From Saonia sp964398035 (lineage in GTDB: Bacteria > Bacteroidota > Bacteroidia > Flavobacteriales > Flavobacteriaceae), in NCBI GenBank assembly GCA_964398035.1, contig CAYNLI010000028.1, positions 1 through 27,669 on the forward strand: a stretch of 27,669 nt of DNA. The letters run 5' to 3'. The translations under genes and the position numbers were made by a program. Under the pieces are notes generated by a model, which did no database searches, was not told the origin of the DNA, and was given only the letters and a program-made list of their open reading frames with translations. Positions 8,695 to 16,141 of this stretch are shown piece by piece (the stretch's first letter is position 1; every line of letters begins with the position of its first letter).

Positions 8695-9693
8695 ATGTGC
8701 AAATCCAAACTTATGCATATTAGACAAGTTCTTGTAGTATTGATTTTTTTATTAAGTCAGCAACTGTTTTCACAGACCTGTTGTTCAGGAGGAATACCGT
8801 TATCCAACAGCCTTGGTTTATCAAATGAAGGAAAAGGTTCTTTGCAGTTGGGCTTGCATTATGACTATAATAACTTGAGTACTCTTAACGCAGGCAGTGA
8901 TAGGTTAGATGACGATTCAAGACACCGAATCACACATTCTGCATTGTTCAATGTAGGCTACTCCATGTCAGATAGATTATCAGTTGAGTCCTTGTTTACG
9001 TGGGTGAATCAACGCAGAATTATTAATCAGTTTGGTAATACGGATTTGCAGCAAACAAGTGGAATAGGAGATGCTGTTGTGCTGGTAAAATATAGCTTCC
9101 CTAAAGTTTTGGGAGAGACAAGTGATGTTACTTTGGGAACAGGAGCTAAAATTCCTTTGGGCTCGTTTGATGAATTAAATGATGTTGGAATTACTTATAT
9201 AGCAGATTTGCAACCAGGCAGTGGGGCATGGGATGTTATTTTGTTTGCCTCGTTCAGTAAAAACTTTCAATTTAGGCCTACAACTACTTTTTCGGCACGG
9301 GTTATCAGTAGGTTTACGGGAGAGAACAAAGATTATTTAAATGGTTCGTCCATATATGAGTATGGGGATGAAACTCAAGTCTTTTTTGGTGTATCCGATC
9401 AGTTTTTGATTTTTAACACTATAGTAAATCCTGGTCTTACTTTTAAGTATAGAAAAGCCAATAGGGATATAATAGATGGTAATGAGTTGGACAATACTGG
9501 TGGGAAATGGTTGTTTGCAATTCCTAGTCTATCAATAAAACTGACCCCCCAAATAATATTCTTAAATAAATTAGAACTTCCTGTTATCAGTAATGTTGAT
9601 GGGACACAGCTTACCCCTACTTATAGGTTTTCAAGTGGTTTTATATTCAATCTTAATGCTAAGAAAAAAGGAATTAATCTAAACACAGAATAA
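8695..9693 (+). CDS. Outer-membrane beta-barrel-like protein with N-terminal Cys-Cys motif
   Basis: A 332-residue protein with a signal peptide (hydrophobic 10-25, probable cleavage near LFS|QTCC at 24-30), followed by alternating hydrophobic/polar segments typical of outer-membrane beta-barrels. These end in phenylalanine- and tyrosine-rich strands such as TPTYRFSSGFIFNL. The overall look recalls the 'transporter'/MetA-pathway barrel families (weak, from memory). Unusual is the CCSGG motif at Cys29-Cys30, right at the mature N-terminus: it is not a lipobox and could hold a metal or form a disulfide. The stop and the next gene's start share one base (TAATG), so the DUF3179 lipoprotein is co-translated and probably a functional partner. 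Met7 is an alternative start. Substrate unknown. Confidence 0.6.
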   Translation: MCKSKLMHIRQVLVVLIFLLSQQLFSQTCCSGGIPLSNSLGLSNEGKGSLQLGLHYDYNNLSTLNAGSDRLDDDSRHRITHSALFNVGYSMSDRLSVESLFTWVNQRRIINQFGNTDLQQTSGIGDAVVLVKYSFPKVLGETSDVTLGTGAKIPLGSFDELNDVGITYIADLQPGSGAWDVILFASFSKNFQFRPTTTFSARVISRFTGENKDYLNGSSIYEYGDETQVFFGVSDQFLIFNTIVNPGLTFKYRKANRDIIDGNELDNTGGKWLFAIPSLSIKLTPQIIFLNKLELPVISNVDGTQLTPTYRFSSGFIFNLNAKKKGINLNTE

Positions 9694-10787
9694 TGAAAAA
9701 GAAAATTTTAATGTTGTTTAACAGTCTATTACTTATTGTTGCTTGTAGTAGTAGTGATGTATCCGTTGATGATGATAGTCCCTCGGGGATTAACACAGGT
9801 GGTGGGGGGAGTATTGCAGAAACTGCAACAGATGGTTGGCTTGTTCCAGTAGCAGAAGTAAGAGATGGTGGTCCTGGAAAAGATGGAATACCTTCTATAG
9901 ACAATCCTCAATTCTCTACTGTTAATGATATTGCCACTGGTTCTGACGATTTATTGGTCATAGGATTTAAAGTAGGAAATGAAACAAGAGCTTATCCGCA
10001 CTTTATTTTGGATTGGCATGAAATTGTAAATGATAATATCAATGGAACATCAATTGCCGTTTCTTTGTGTCCATTGACGGGAACGTCAATAGGGTGGAGC
10101 AGAAAGGTTAATGGTAATGAAACTTCTTTTGGAGTTTCTGGTCTGTTGTACAACAACAATTTAATTCCGTATGACAGAGCAACCGATAGTAATTGGTCTC
10201 AAGTAGGTTTAAAATGTATCAATGGGAGTTTAATTGGAGAGAAGCCAGATGTTATTCCTGTTTTGGAAACGACTTGGGGAGTATGGAAATCTATGTATCC
10301 AAACACAAAAATAATGAATACCAATACTGGTTTCTCTAGGAGTTATGGTGTGTATCCTTATGGAGATTATAAAACCAACCATGGATATTTAATTTTTCCG
10401 CTAGACCCTGAGGATAGTAGGCTGCCTTCAAAAGAACGCGTTCATGCCATTATTGATGATGATAAGGTCAAGGCATATCAATTTAATGTGTTTGGTAGTG
10501 GGAATACTATTAAAGATGTGTTTGGTGGAAAGGAGATTCTCTTAGTGGGGGATGCTACAACCATTGTCTCTTTTGAATTGGACAGCGGTACAAATTCTTT
10601 AGAGTTTGAATATGCCTTTAATGGGTCTGAAGCTTTTTTTACTGACAATGAAGGAACAGTATGGAATGTATTTGGGGAAGCTATTTCTGGGCCTAGGACA
10701 GGAAGCCAATTAAAACCTACAGTATCTTTTATTGCTTACTGGTTTTCTATTGGAGCTTTTTATCCAGATGCCGAGATTTATAATTAG
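9693..10787 (+). CDS. DUF3179-domain lipoprotein
   Basis: A 364-residue protein with a lipoprotein signal (LIVAC, lipidated Cys18), a Ser/Asp/Gly-rich linker to about residue 45, and a DUF3179 domain from about 50 to the end. Family landmarks are AYPHFILDWHEIVND (100-114, with His103 and His109), the CPLTGT box starting at Cys126, FGVSGLLYNN at 146-155 and YDRATDSNWSQ at 160-170. Many DUF3179 proteins that I recall have a CPLC box; here the second Cys is replaced by Thr129, and Cys175 (GLKC) is the only other cysteine after Cys126 in that region. The biochemical function of the family is not known to me. It is translationally coupled to the preceding barrel protein and ends just before a strong terminator. 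Confidence 0.85.
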   Translation: MKKKILMLFNSLLLIVACSSSDVSVDDDSPSGINTGGGGSIAETATDGWLVPVAEVRDGGPGKDGIPSIDNPQFSTVNDIATGSDDLLVIGFKVGNETRAYPHFILDWHEIVNDNINGTSIAVSLCPLTGTSIGWSRKVNGNETSFGVSGLLYNNNLIPYDRATDSNWSQVGLKCINGSLIGEKPDVIPVLETTWGVWKSMYPNTKIMNTNTGFSRSYGVYPYGDYKTNHGYLIFPLDPEDSRLPSKERVHAIIDDDKVKAYQFNVFGSGNTIKDVFGGKEILLVGDATTIVSFELDSGTNSLEFEYAFNGSEAFFTDNEGTVWNVFGEAISGPRTGSQLKPTVSFIAYWFSIGAFYPDAEIYN

Positions 10788-10802
10788 TCACTTTTGTTTC
10801 AT

Positions 10803-10836
10803 AAAAAAGCCGTTCTAGAAATAGAACGGCTTTTTT
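10803..10836. terminator. Bidirectional rho-independent terminator between the DUF3179 gene and groEL
   Basis: Perfect 15-bp inverted repeat, AAAAAAGCCGTTCTA then a GAAA tetraloop then TAGAACGGCTTTTTT. The A-tract and T-tract flank a GC-richer core, so it can end transcripts from both convergent genes (stops at 10787 and 10861). Confidence 0.93.
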
Positions 10837-10860
10837 AATTTGTTTATCTGTACTTACAGA

Positions 10861-12495
10861 TTACATCATGCCTGGCATTCCGCCGCCGCCGCCCATAGGA
10901 GGCATTGCAGGCGCATCTTCTTTAATGTCCGTTAAAGCACATTCAGTAGTTAAGATCATTCCAGAAACAGAGGCAGCATTTTCCAATGCAATTCTAGTTA
11001 CTTTTTTAGGATCTATAATACCTGCTTTAAGCATGTCTACATATGTTTCAGATTTTGCATCGAAACCAAAGTCACCTTTTCCTTCCATAATTTTAGCAAC
11101 AACTACAGAGCCTTCGCCACCTGCATTTTCTACTATGGTTCTAAGAGGAGCCTCTAGCGCTTTTGCCACAATTTGGATACCTGTTACTTCATCAATATTC
11201 TCAGTAGTGATTTTTGATAAAACTGATTTAGCTCTTACCAAAGCAACACCACCACCAGCAACAATACCTTCTTCTACTGCAGCTCTTGTTGCATGTAAAG
11301 CATCATCCACTCTATCTTTTTTCTCCTTCATTTCAACTTCAGAAGCTGCACCTACATAAAGTACGGCAACACCACCAGCTAATTTAGCCAAGCGCTCTTG
11401 TAGCTTTTCCTTATCATAATCAGAAGTTGTAGTTTCTATCTGACTTTTAATTTGGTTTACTCTAGCTTTAATATCTTTCTTGTTACCAGCACCATTTACA
11501 ATAGTAGTATTGTCTTTGTCAACAGTAACAGTTTCTGCACTTCCCAACATGGTTAGATCTGCATTTTCTAAAGAAAAACCTCTTTCTTCAGAAATTACAG
11601 TACCACCAGTTAAAATGGCAATATCTTCTAACATTGCTTTTCTTCTATCTCCAAAACCAGGAGCTTTAACGGCAGCAATTTTTAAGCCACCTCTTAGTTT
11701 GTTCACTACCAAGGTTGCCAATGCTTGTCCGTCTACATCTTCAGCAATAATCAATAATGGTCTTCCAGATTGTGAAACGGGCTCCAATATTGGAAGTATT
11801 TCTTGTAAGTTGGAAATCTTCTTATCAAACAATAAGATATAAGGGTTTTCTAAATCGGCCAACATTTTATCAGTGTCCGTTACAAAGTAAGGGGAAAGGT
11901 ACCCTCTGTCAAACTGCATTCCTTCAACAACATCTACATATGTGTCAGTTCCTTTGGCTTCTTCAACTGTTATGACCCCTTCGTTACCAACTTTATTGAA
12001 TGCTATGGCGATTAAATCTCCTATAGCTTGATCATTGTTGGCAGAGATGGAAGCCACTTGTTTTATTTTATCCGTAGAGTTGCCCACTTTTTTTGTTTGC
12101 TTCTCTAAGTTTTCTACAATAGCTTCAACTGCTTTGTCTATTCCTCGTTTAAGATCCATTGGGTTTGCACCTGCAGCAACATTCTTCAATCCTTCTTTTA
12201 CAATGGCCTGTGCCAATACGGTTGCAGTTGTTGTGCCATCACCAGCTTGATCATTGGTTTTAGAAGCAACTTCTTTCACCATTTGAGCTCCCATGTTCTC
12301 AAGAGGGTCATTTAACTCAATTTCTTTGGCTACGGTAACCCCATCTTTGGTTACTTGTGGAGCACCAAATGATTTGCTGATGATTACGTTTCTACCTTTT
12401 GGGCCTAAGGTTACTTTTACTGCTTCAGCTAGTTTGTCAACACCACGTTTAAGTCCGTCACGTGCTTCAATATCAAATTTTATATCTTTTGCCAT
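10861..12495 (-). CDS. groEL: GroEL, 60-kDa chaperonin
   Basis: Cytoplasmic chaperonin subunit of 544 residues that encloses and folds client proteins with GroES. The sequence is strongly conserved from MAKDIKFDIEARDGLKRGVD onward. It includes the phosphate-binding KVTLGPKGRN near 27-36, the GDGTTTATVLAQ ATP-binding segment near 86-97, the apical-domain region around 190-375, and a Gly/Met-rich C-terminal tail. Single stop, full length, no anomaly. It lies 19 bases after groES and shares its transcript. The only promoter evidence I find for the pair is the sigma-54-type site ahead of groES. Confidence 0.99.
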   Translation of the reverse strand: MAKDIKFDIEARDGLKRGVDKLAEAVKVTLGPKGRNVIISKSFGAPQVTKDGVTVAKEIELNDPLENMGAQMVKEVASKTNDQAGDGTTTATVLAQAIVKEGLKNVAAGANPMDLKRGIDKAVEAIVENLEKQTKKVGNSTDKIKQVASISANNDQAIGDLIAIAFNKVGNEGVITVEEAKGTDTYVDVVEGMQFDRGYLSPYFVTDTDKMLADLENPYILLFDKKISNLQEILPILEPVSQSGRPLLIIAEDVDGQALATLVVNKLRGGLKIAAVKAPGFGDRRKAMLEDIAILTGGTVISEERGFSLENADLTMLGSAETVTVDKDNTTIVNGAGNKKDIKARVNQIKSQIETTTSDYDKEKLQERLAKLAGGVAVLYVGAASEVEMKEKKDRVDDALHATRAAVEEGIVAGGGVALVRAKSVLSKITTENIDEVTGIQIVAKALEAPLRTIVENAGGEGSVVVAKIMEGKGDFGFDAKSETYVDMLKAGIIDPKKVTRIALENAASVSGMILTTECALTDIKEDAPAMPPMGGGGGMPGMM

Positions 12496-12514
12496 TTTTC
12501 AGTTATTTTTATAA

Positions 12515-12793
12515 TTAAACAATTGCTAAAATGTCACTTTCGCGCATCATTAAATAATCAGTTCCATCTAATTTTAGTTCGGTACCGGCGTATTTTCCAT
12601 AAAGAACTGAATCGCCAACTTTAACAGTGACCTTTTCATCTTTTGTTCCTGGGCCAACAGCCATTACTTTTCCTTTTTGAGGTTTCTCTTTAGCAGTATC
12701 AGGGATAATGATTCCAGACGCAGTTTTGGTTTCAGCTGCCATGGGCTCAATAAGAACTCTGTCTGCTAAGGGTTTAATGCTAACTTTAGCCAT
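12515..12793 (-). CDS. groES: GroES, 10-kDa co-chaperonin
   Basis: A 92-residue subunit of the heptameric lid of the GroEL chamber. Recognisable features are KPLADRVLIEPM at 7-18, the mobile loop ETKTASGIIIPD near 21-32 that contacts GroEL, and the roof/core region VGDSVLYGKYAGTEL. First gene of groES-groEL. The 147-base gap upstream carries a -24/-12 promoter match and several TGNCA pentamers but no CIRCE operator, so regulation by HrcA looks unlikely. Confidence 0.99.
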   Translation of the reverse strand: MAKVSIKPLADRVLIEPMAAETKTASGIIIPDTAKEKPQKGKVMAVGPGTKDEKVTVKVGDSVLYGKYAGTELKLDGTDYLMMRESDILAIV

Positions 12794-12836
12794 GTTTTTA
12801 TTTTTTAGTTTGATAATTAAATTCTCGTTTTATAAA

Positions 12837-12851
12837 GCAGAAATTATGCCA
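12837..12851 (-). promoter_or_regulatory. Sigma-54 (-24/-12) promoter of groES-groEL
   Basis: The minus strand reads TGGCATAATTTCTGC. The GG (-24) and GC (-12) dinucleotides are 12 bases apart, as sigma-54 requires, and the match to TGGCAc-N5-tTGC is close. Transcription would start near 12825, giving a leader of about 32 bases before the groES ATG at 12793. An AT-rich stretch follows. Sigma-54 promoters need an enhancer-binding ATPase, and one is encoded at 14832-16103. Confidence 0.65.
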
Positions 12852-12862
12852 TTTAGAAAACC

Positions 12863-12909
12863 TGACATATTGTAAAACAAAAAATGCCAGCTTGTCATTT
12901 TTGCTGGCA
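12863..12909. promoter_or_regulatory. TGNCA pentamer cluster upstream of the groES promoter (candidate activator site)
   Basis: Four TGNCA pentamers, which are self-complementary in pattern, stand at 12863-12867 (TGACA), 12885-12889 (TGCCA), 12893-12897 (TGTCA) and 12905-12909 (TGGCA). The second and third are three bases apart. The first and last copies of the 12885-12909 group form a 7-bp inverted repeat. The location, just upstream of the -24 box, suits an enhancer-type site, but the protein that binds is inferred only. Confidence 0.4.
12874..12909 (-). terminator. Rho-independent terminator after secG
   Basis: On the minus strand TGCCAGC (12909-12903) pairs with GCTGGCA (12891-12885) around an 11-base loop and is followed by TTTTTTGTTTT. 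It sits 32 bases past the secG stop, where a terminator is expected. The same inverted repeat also belongs to the TGNCA cluster, so it may act both as RNA hairpin and as DNA operator. Confidence 0.55.
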
Positions 12910-12940
12910 CTTTAAATATGTTTTCCACGATTTTTTTATA

Positions 12941-13297
12941 TTATTGAATCGTATCAATAGGATTTACACCATCTGTTGTTGGTGCTTCAGGCGTTGTTGT
13001 ATCTGGAAGCGTATTTTCTATGCCATCTCCCTGTAGTAATTTAGAATCTGCTTCCCCATAATTTCCTTTTAAGGCTATATTGGACAAAAGAATCAAGACA
13101 ATCAATAAAGTTGCCAATGTCCATGTGCTTTTATCTAAAAAGTCTCCAGTTTTTTTAACACCGCCTACTATTTGACTACCGCCACCTCCAAAAGAAGAGG
13201 AAAGGCCGCCGCCTTTTGGGTTTTGTACCATAATAACCAGTACTAATAAAAGACATACTACTATTATTAAAACCAAGAAGATTGAAAATGTACTCAT
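12941..13297 (-). CDS. secG: SecG, preprotein translocase subunit
   Basis: A 118-residue inner-membrane protein that stimulates SecYEG-dependent export. It shows two hydrophobic segments, about 4-24 and 56-78, separated by the conserved loop VQNPKGGGLSSSFGGGGSQ at 24-42, and a polar C-terminal tail rich in Thr, Pro and Asp. The tail is longer than in proteobacterial SecG, which in my recollection is usual for flavobacteria. It is separated from the upstream gene by two bases and is the last gene before a hairpin terminator. Confidence 0.93.
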   Translation of the reverse strand: MSTFSIFLVLIIVVCLLLVLVIMVQNPKGGGLSSSFGGGGSQIVGGVKKTGDFLDKSTWTLATLLIVLILLSNIALKGNYGEADSKLLQGDGIENTLPDTTTPEAPTTDGVNPIDTIQ

Positions 13298-13299
13298 TT

Positions 13300-14220
13300 C
13301 TATGTGTTTTCCTGTTGTATTTTTGCTATTGCTTTAATTCGGTCTGCAAAGAAACTACTTTTTTCTGGATATTTCAAACTTAAAATTTTGTAAGCCTGAC
13401 TAGCTTTCTTGTACTTTTTTTGCTCTAAATACACTTTGGCCAAAGTCTCTGTCATCAATTCGTTCTTATCAATTTTAGAAGACTCTTTAATGTTTATTTT
13501 TTGTTTTGGATTTTCCTTTGGAACTATCTTGGGATTGTTATCTATAAACTTGTCAATTAAATCAAATCTTTTCTTCTTTAGAACGTCTTGTTTTAATGAG
13601 GGTTTGGTTTCCTTTATTTCAGTTTTGGGTTCAATCGCAGTTTCACCTTTTTGTTTTACCGATGTTAATTGTAACCACTCACTAAATGAATGTTTTTCTG
13701 TTTTGGTGAACTCTATCGGTTGCCCTAATTCCAATTCTTTTTCTGCAAGTTTTTTAGCTTCAGAAATGGCTTTGTCTATTTTTGGATTTTTGGATTTAAA
13801 GAGTTTAGGGTCTAATATTTCTTCTGCATCCTTAATACTTTGTGGAAGGGGTTTATCTTTAGAATTTGTATCATGAAGCGTGTCAGTCTCTTTTATAAGA
13901 ATTACCTTTTCTGATATTGTTTCCTTGTCATTCAGATAGCTTTCTTTTTCAGCAAGATTGTTGGCAATATTTTTTTGTAGAAATTCTTTGGATGTTATAA
14001 AATCAAAAAGCACATCTCTATCTGCTGTATGGGCTGCCGTTATTTTTAATGCATTATTGTATTTGTAGCTATTGAGGTTTTTAAGCCCTTTTAAATGAAC
14101 TGCTCTTGCTGCTTGAAAATATGGATATTCTGTTAGAATATCTTCTAACTGTTTTGTTTGCACAGGAGAATTTACCTTGTTAGGTTTTTGTAATAGATAT
14201 GTAAAATCTGATACGTTCAT
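13300..14220 (-). CDS. Conserved flavobacterial protein with C-terminal TPR-like helices
   Basis: A 306-residue soluble protein of unassigned function. The N-terminal part (about 1-90) is predicted helical and includes LEDILTEYPYFQAARAVHLK, which reads like a protein-protein interaction repeat. The middle (about 95-240) is Lys/Glu-rich and low in complexity, probably disordered. The C-terminal 50 residues (ETLAKVYLEQKKYKKASQAY then ILSLKYPEKSSFFADRIKAI) look like one or two tetratricopeptide helices. No signal peptide or membrane span is seen, so it is likely cytoplasmic. It lies 6 bases from lptE and 2 bases from secG, which puts it in an operon with envelope-biogenesis genes and hints at a scaffold or adaptor role. 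I recognise no enzyme motif. Confidence 0.75.
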   Translation of the reverse strand: MNVSDFTYLLQKPNKVNSPVQTKQLEDILTEYPYFQAARAVHLKGLKNLNSYKYNNALKITAAHTADRDVLFDFITSKEFLQKNIANNLAEKESYLNDKETISEKVILIKETDTLHDTNSKDKPLPQSIKDAEEILDPKLFKSKNPKIDKAISEAKKLAEKELELGQPIEFTKTEKHSFSEWLQLTSVKQKGETAIEPKTEIKETKPSLKQDVLKKKRFDLIDKFIDNNPKIVPKENPKQKINIKESSKIDKNELMTETLAKVYLEQKKYKKASQAYKILSLKYPEKSSFFADRIKAIAKIQQENT

Positions 14221-14226
14221 ATATAA

Positions 14227-14745
14227 TTACCAATCAGCTAAAGCTTCATTAAAAATATCTTGGTTTATCCGCTCAAAAATTTCCTCATGAGCTTCACTTT
14301 TAACAGCATCCAATAATGAGTTTGCTGGGTAATCAAAAAAATGGGAAAATCTTCTTTCAAAACTAGCGTCTTCTTTAGTATTGTTGAAAAAACGAACATT
14401 TATAGAAATGGTGAGCCTGTTTTGTGCTGCTGTTTGCGCAGCAGTGGCACTCATGGGTGCAACGCGGTATTCCACAATTTCACCTTCATATAATAAATCT
14501 CCACTTGAAGAAACTAACTTTAAACTTGTTTGGTTTTGTACTAAATCAATTAATGAATTTGTGTAATCCCTATCCAAACCGGGTTCAATGGTAGAGCCTG
14601 CACTCTGGGTAGCGTAATTTTGGAAAAAGGTTACCTGAAAGGTTTCTGCGGTTCCAACATCGCCGCCAGTAAAATTATAGATGCCACAACTGCTTAATAA
14701 TAGCAGGAAAAATAAACTGAGGGTTTTTGTGATGTATTTTTTCAT
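14227..14745 (-). CDS. lptE: LptE-like outer-membrane lipoprotein (LPS assembly)
   Basis: A 172-residue lipoprotein whose signal peptide ends in LLSSC (lipidated Cys20), followed by GIYNFTGG, a start typical of Bacteroidota LptE proteins. The rest alternates beta strands and helices, for example TFQVTFFQNYA and LTISINVRFFN. LptE plugs the LptD barrel that inserts lipopolysaccharide into the outer leaflet. The frame extends upstream to 14772 (MLDFWNFIR), but a proper signal peptide begins at the ATG at 14745, which I use. It sits between the sigma-54 activator and the TPR-like gene. Because LptE families diverge strongly, the assignment rests on the lipobox, size and general pattern. Confidence 0.8.
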   Translation of the reverse strand: MKKYITKTLSLFFLLLLSSCGIYNFTGGDVGTAETFQVTFFQNYATQSAGSTIEPGLDRDYTNSLIDLVQNQTSLKLVSSSGDLLYEGEIVEYRVAPMSATAAQTAAQNRLTISINVRFFNNTKEDASFERRFSHFFDYPANSLLDAVKSEAHEEIFERINQDIFNEALADW

Positions 14746-14831
14746 TCTGATAAAATTCCAAAAATCAAGCAATAAACTCCAAATACTTTATCTTTTTTTT
14801 AAGATTAAAGTTTTGTTAATGATTTAATCTA

Positions 14832-16103
14832 TTATAAATCGTACTGTTTTATTTTTCTGTACAATGTGCGTTCAGAAATGCCTAACTCTGCCGCAGCAGC
14901 TTTTCGTTTTCCTCTGTTGCGTTCCAAAGATTTTTTAATGAGTTCTATTTCCTTTTCCTGTAAAGATAGCGTTTCTTCCTCTTCAATTTCCTCGGCAAAA
15001 TGATACTTGTCTTCTTGGATAGGAGAGATATTGGTGTAGGTCTCCGCTTCTGGTTCTGGCAATTGTAAAACTTCCATTACTTCCTCTTGTTCTCTTTCTG
15101 CCTTCTCATCATCGTTTCCATAAATTTTTCGAATAAGCGTTTCATTCTCTTCTTGTACTTTTTCGCCATCATTGTTTTTAAGAAGTTCTAAGGTCAACTT
15201 TTTTAAGTCGTTTAAATCTCCTTTCATATCAAATAAAACTTTGTAAAGGATCTCTCTTTCGTTGCTAAAATCACCTTCCTTTTTATCCTTGCTGATTACG
15301 GCCGGTAAGTTGGAATTACCTGCATTTGGAAGATAGCTGTTAAGGGTTGATAAAGAGATGTTCCTCTTTTCTTCTAAAACGGATACTTGCTCAGCAATGT
15401 TTCTCAATTGCCTGATGTTGCCCGGCCATCTGTATTTTAATAAAAGCTGGATAGCATCGTCTTCTAAACGAATAGTAGGCATTTTGTATTTTTGCCCAAA
15501 GTCTGATGCAAACTTGCGAAACAACAAATGAATATCTTCTTTACGTTCCCTAAGTGGTGGGATGTTTATTTCCACAGTGCTTAATCTGTAATACAAATCT
15601 TCACGGAACTTTTCTCTTTTAATGGCTTCAAATAAATTAATGTTTGTGGCCGCAACAATACGCACATTAGTTTTCTGTACTTGGGAGGAACCTACTTTAA
15701 GAAACTCTCCGTTTTCTAAAACCCTGAGCAACCTAACTTGTGTTGTCAAGGGCAATTCTCCTACCTCATCTAAAAAGATGGTGCCGCCATCCGCTACTTC
15801 AAAATAGCCGTTACGCGTTTGGGTGGCCCCTGTAAATGCTCCTTTTTCATGTCCAAAAAGTTCACTGTCTATAGTTCCCTCTGGAATGGCACCACAGTTT
15901 ACCGCAATATATTTAGCGTGTTTTCTGTGCGATAATGAGTGTATTATTTTAGGAATGGCTTCTTTACCAACTCCGCTTTCACCAGTGACTAAAACAGAAA
16001 TATCCGTTGGCGCTACTTGTATGGCTTTTTCAATGGCGCGGTTTAACTTTACATCGTTGCCGATGAGTTCAAAACGTTGCTTTGTGGCTTGTACACTTTC
16101 CAT
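14832..16103 (-). CDS. Sigma-54-dependent activator (AAA+ enhancer-binding protein) without receiver domain
   Basis: A 423-residue transcription factor of the NtrC class. The AAA+ domain begins almost at once, after about 12 residues: Walker A GESGVGKE at 41-48, the sigma-54-contacting GAFTGA loop at 88-93, Walker B GGTIFLDE at 106-113, ATN at 152-154, arginine-finger region REDLYYRL at 167-174 and WPGNIRQLRN at 226-235. An acidic, Glu-rich linker (about 320-375) leads to a Fis-type helix-turn-helix near 393-423 (AAAELGISERTLYRKIKQYDL, residue 403 on). With no receiver or GAF domain, its activity must be set by abundance or by a binding partner, as with PspF. The gene is in an operon with miaB and lptE. 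The groES promoter 2 kb away is an attractive target (inference). Confidence 0.95.
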   Translation of the reverse strand: MESVQATKQRFELIGNDVKLNRAIEKAIQVAPTDISVLVTGESGVGKEAIPKIIHSLSHRKHAKYIAVNCGAIPEGTIDSELFGHEKGAFTGATQTRNGYFEVADGGTIFLDEVGELPLTTQVRLLRVLENGEFLKVGSSQVQKTNVRIVAATNINLFEAIKREKFREDLYYRLSTVEINIPPLRERKEDIHLLFRKFASDFGQKYKMPTIRLEDDAIQLLLKYRWPGNIRQLRNIAEQVSVLEEKRNISLSTLNSYLPNAGNSNLPAVISKDKKEGDFSNEREILYKVLFDMKGDLNDLKKLTLELLKNNDGEKVQEENETLIRKIYGNDDEKAEREQEEVMEVLQLPEPEAETYTNISPIQEDKYHFAEEIEEEETLSLQEKEIELIKKSLERNRGKRKAAAAELGISERTLYRKIKQYDL

Positions 16104-16141
16104 TTTTTTCTACTTGATTCCCGCAAAGACAGGAATTTTGT

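Noticed and set aside
12794..12940. CIRCE (HrcA) operator before groES
   Set aside because: I read both strands for TTAGCACTC-N9-GAGTGCTAA and found no match or near match; the inverted repeat present has a different sequence and spacing.
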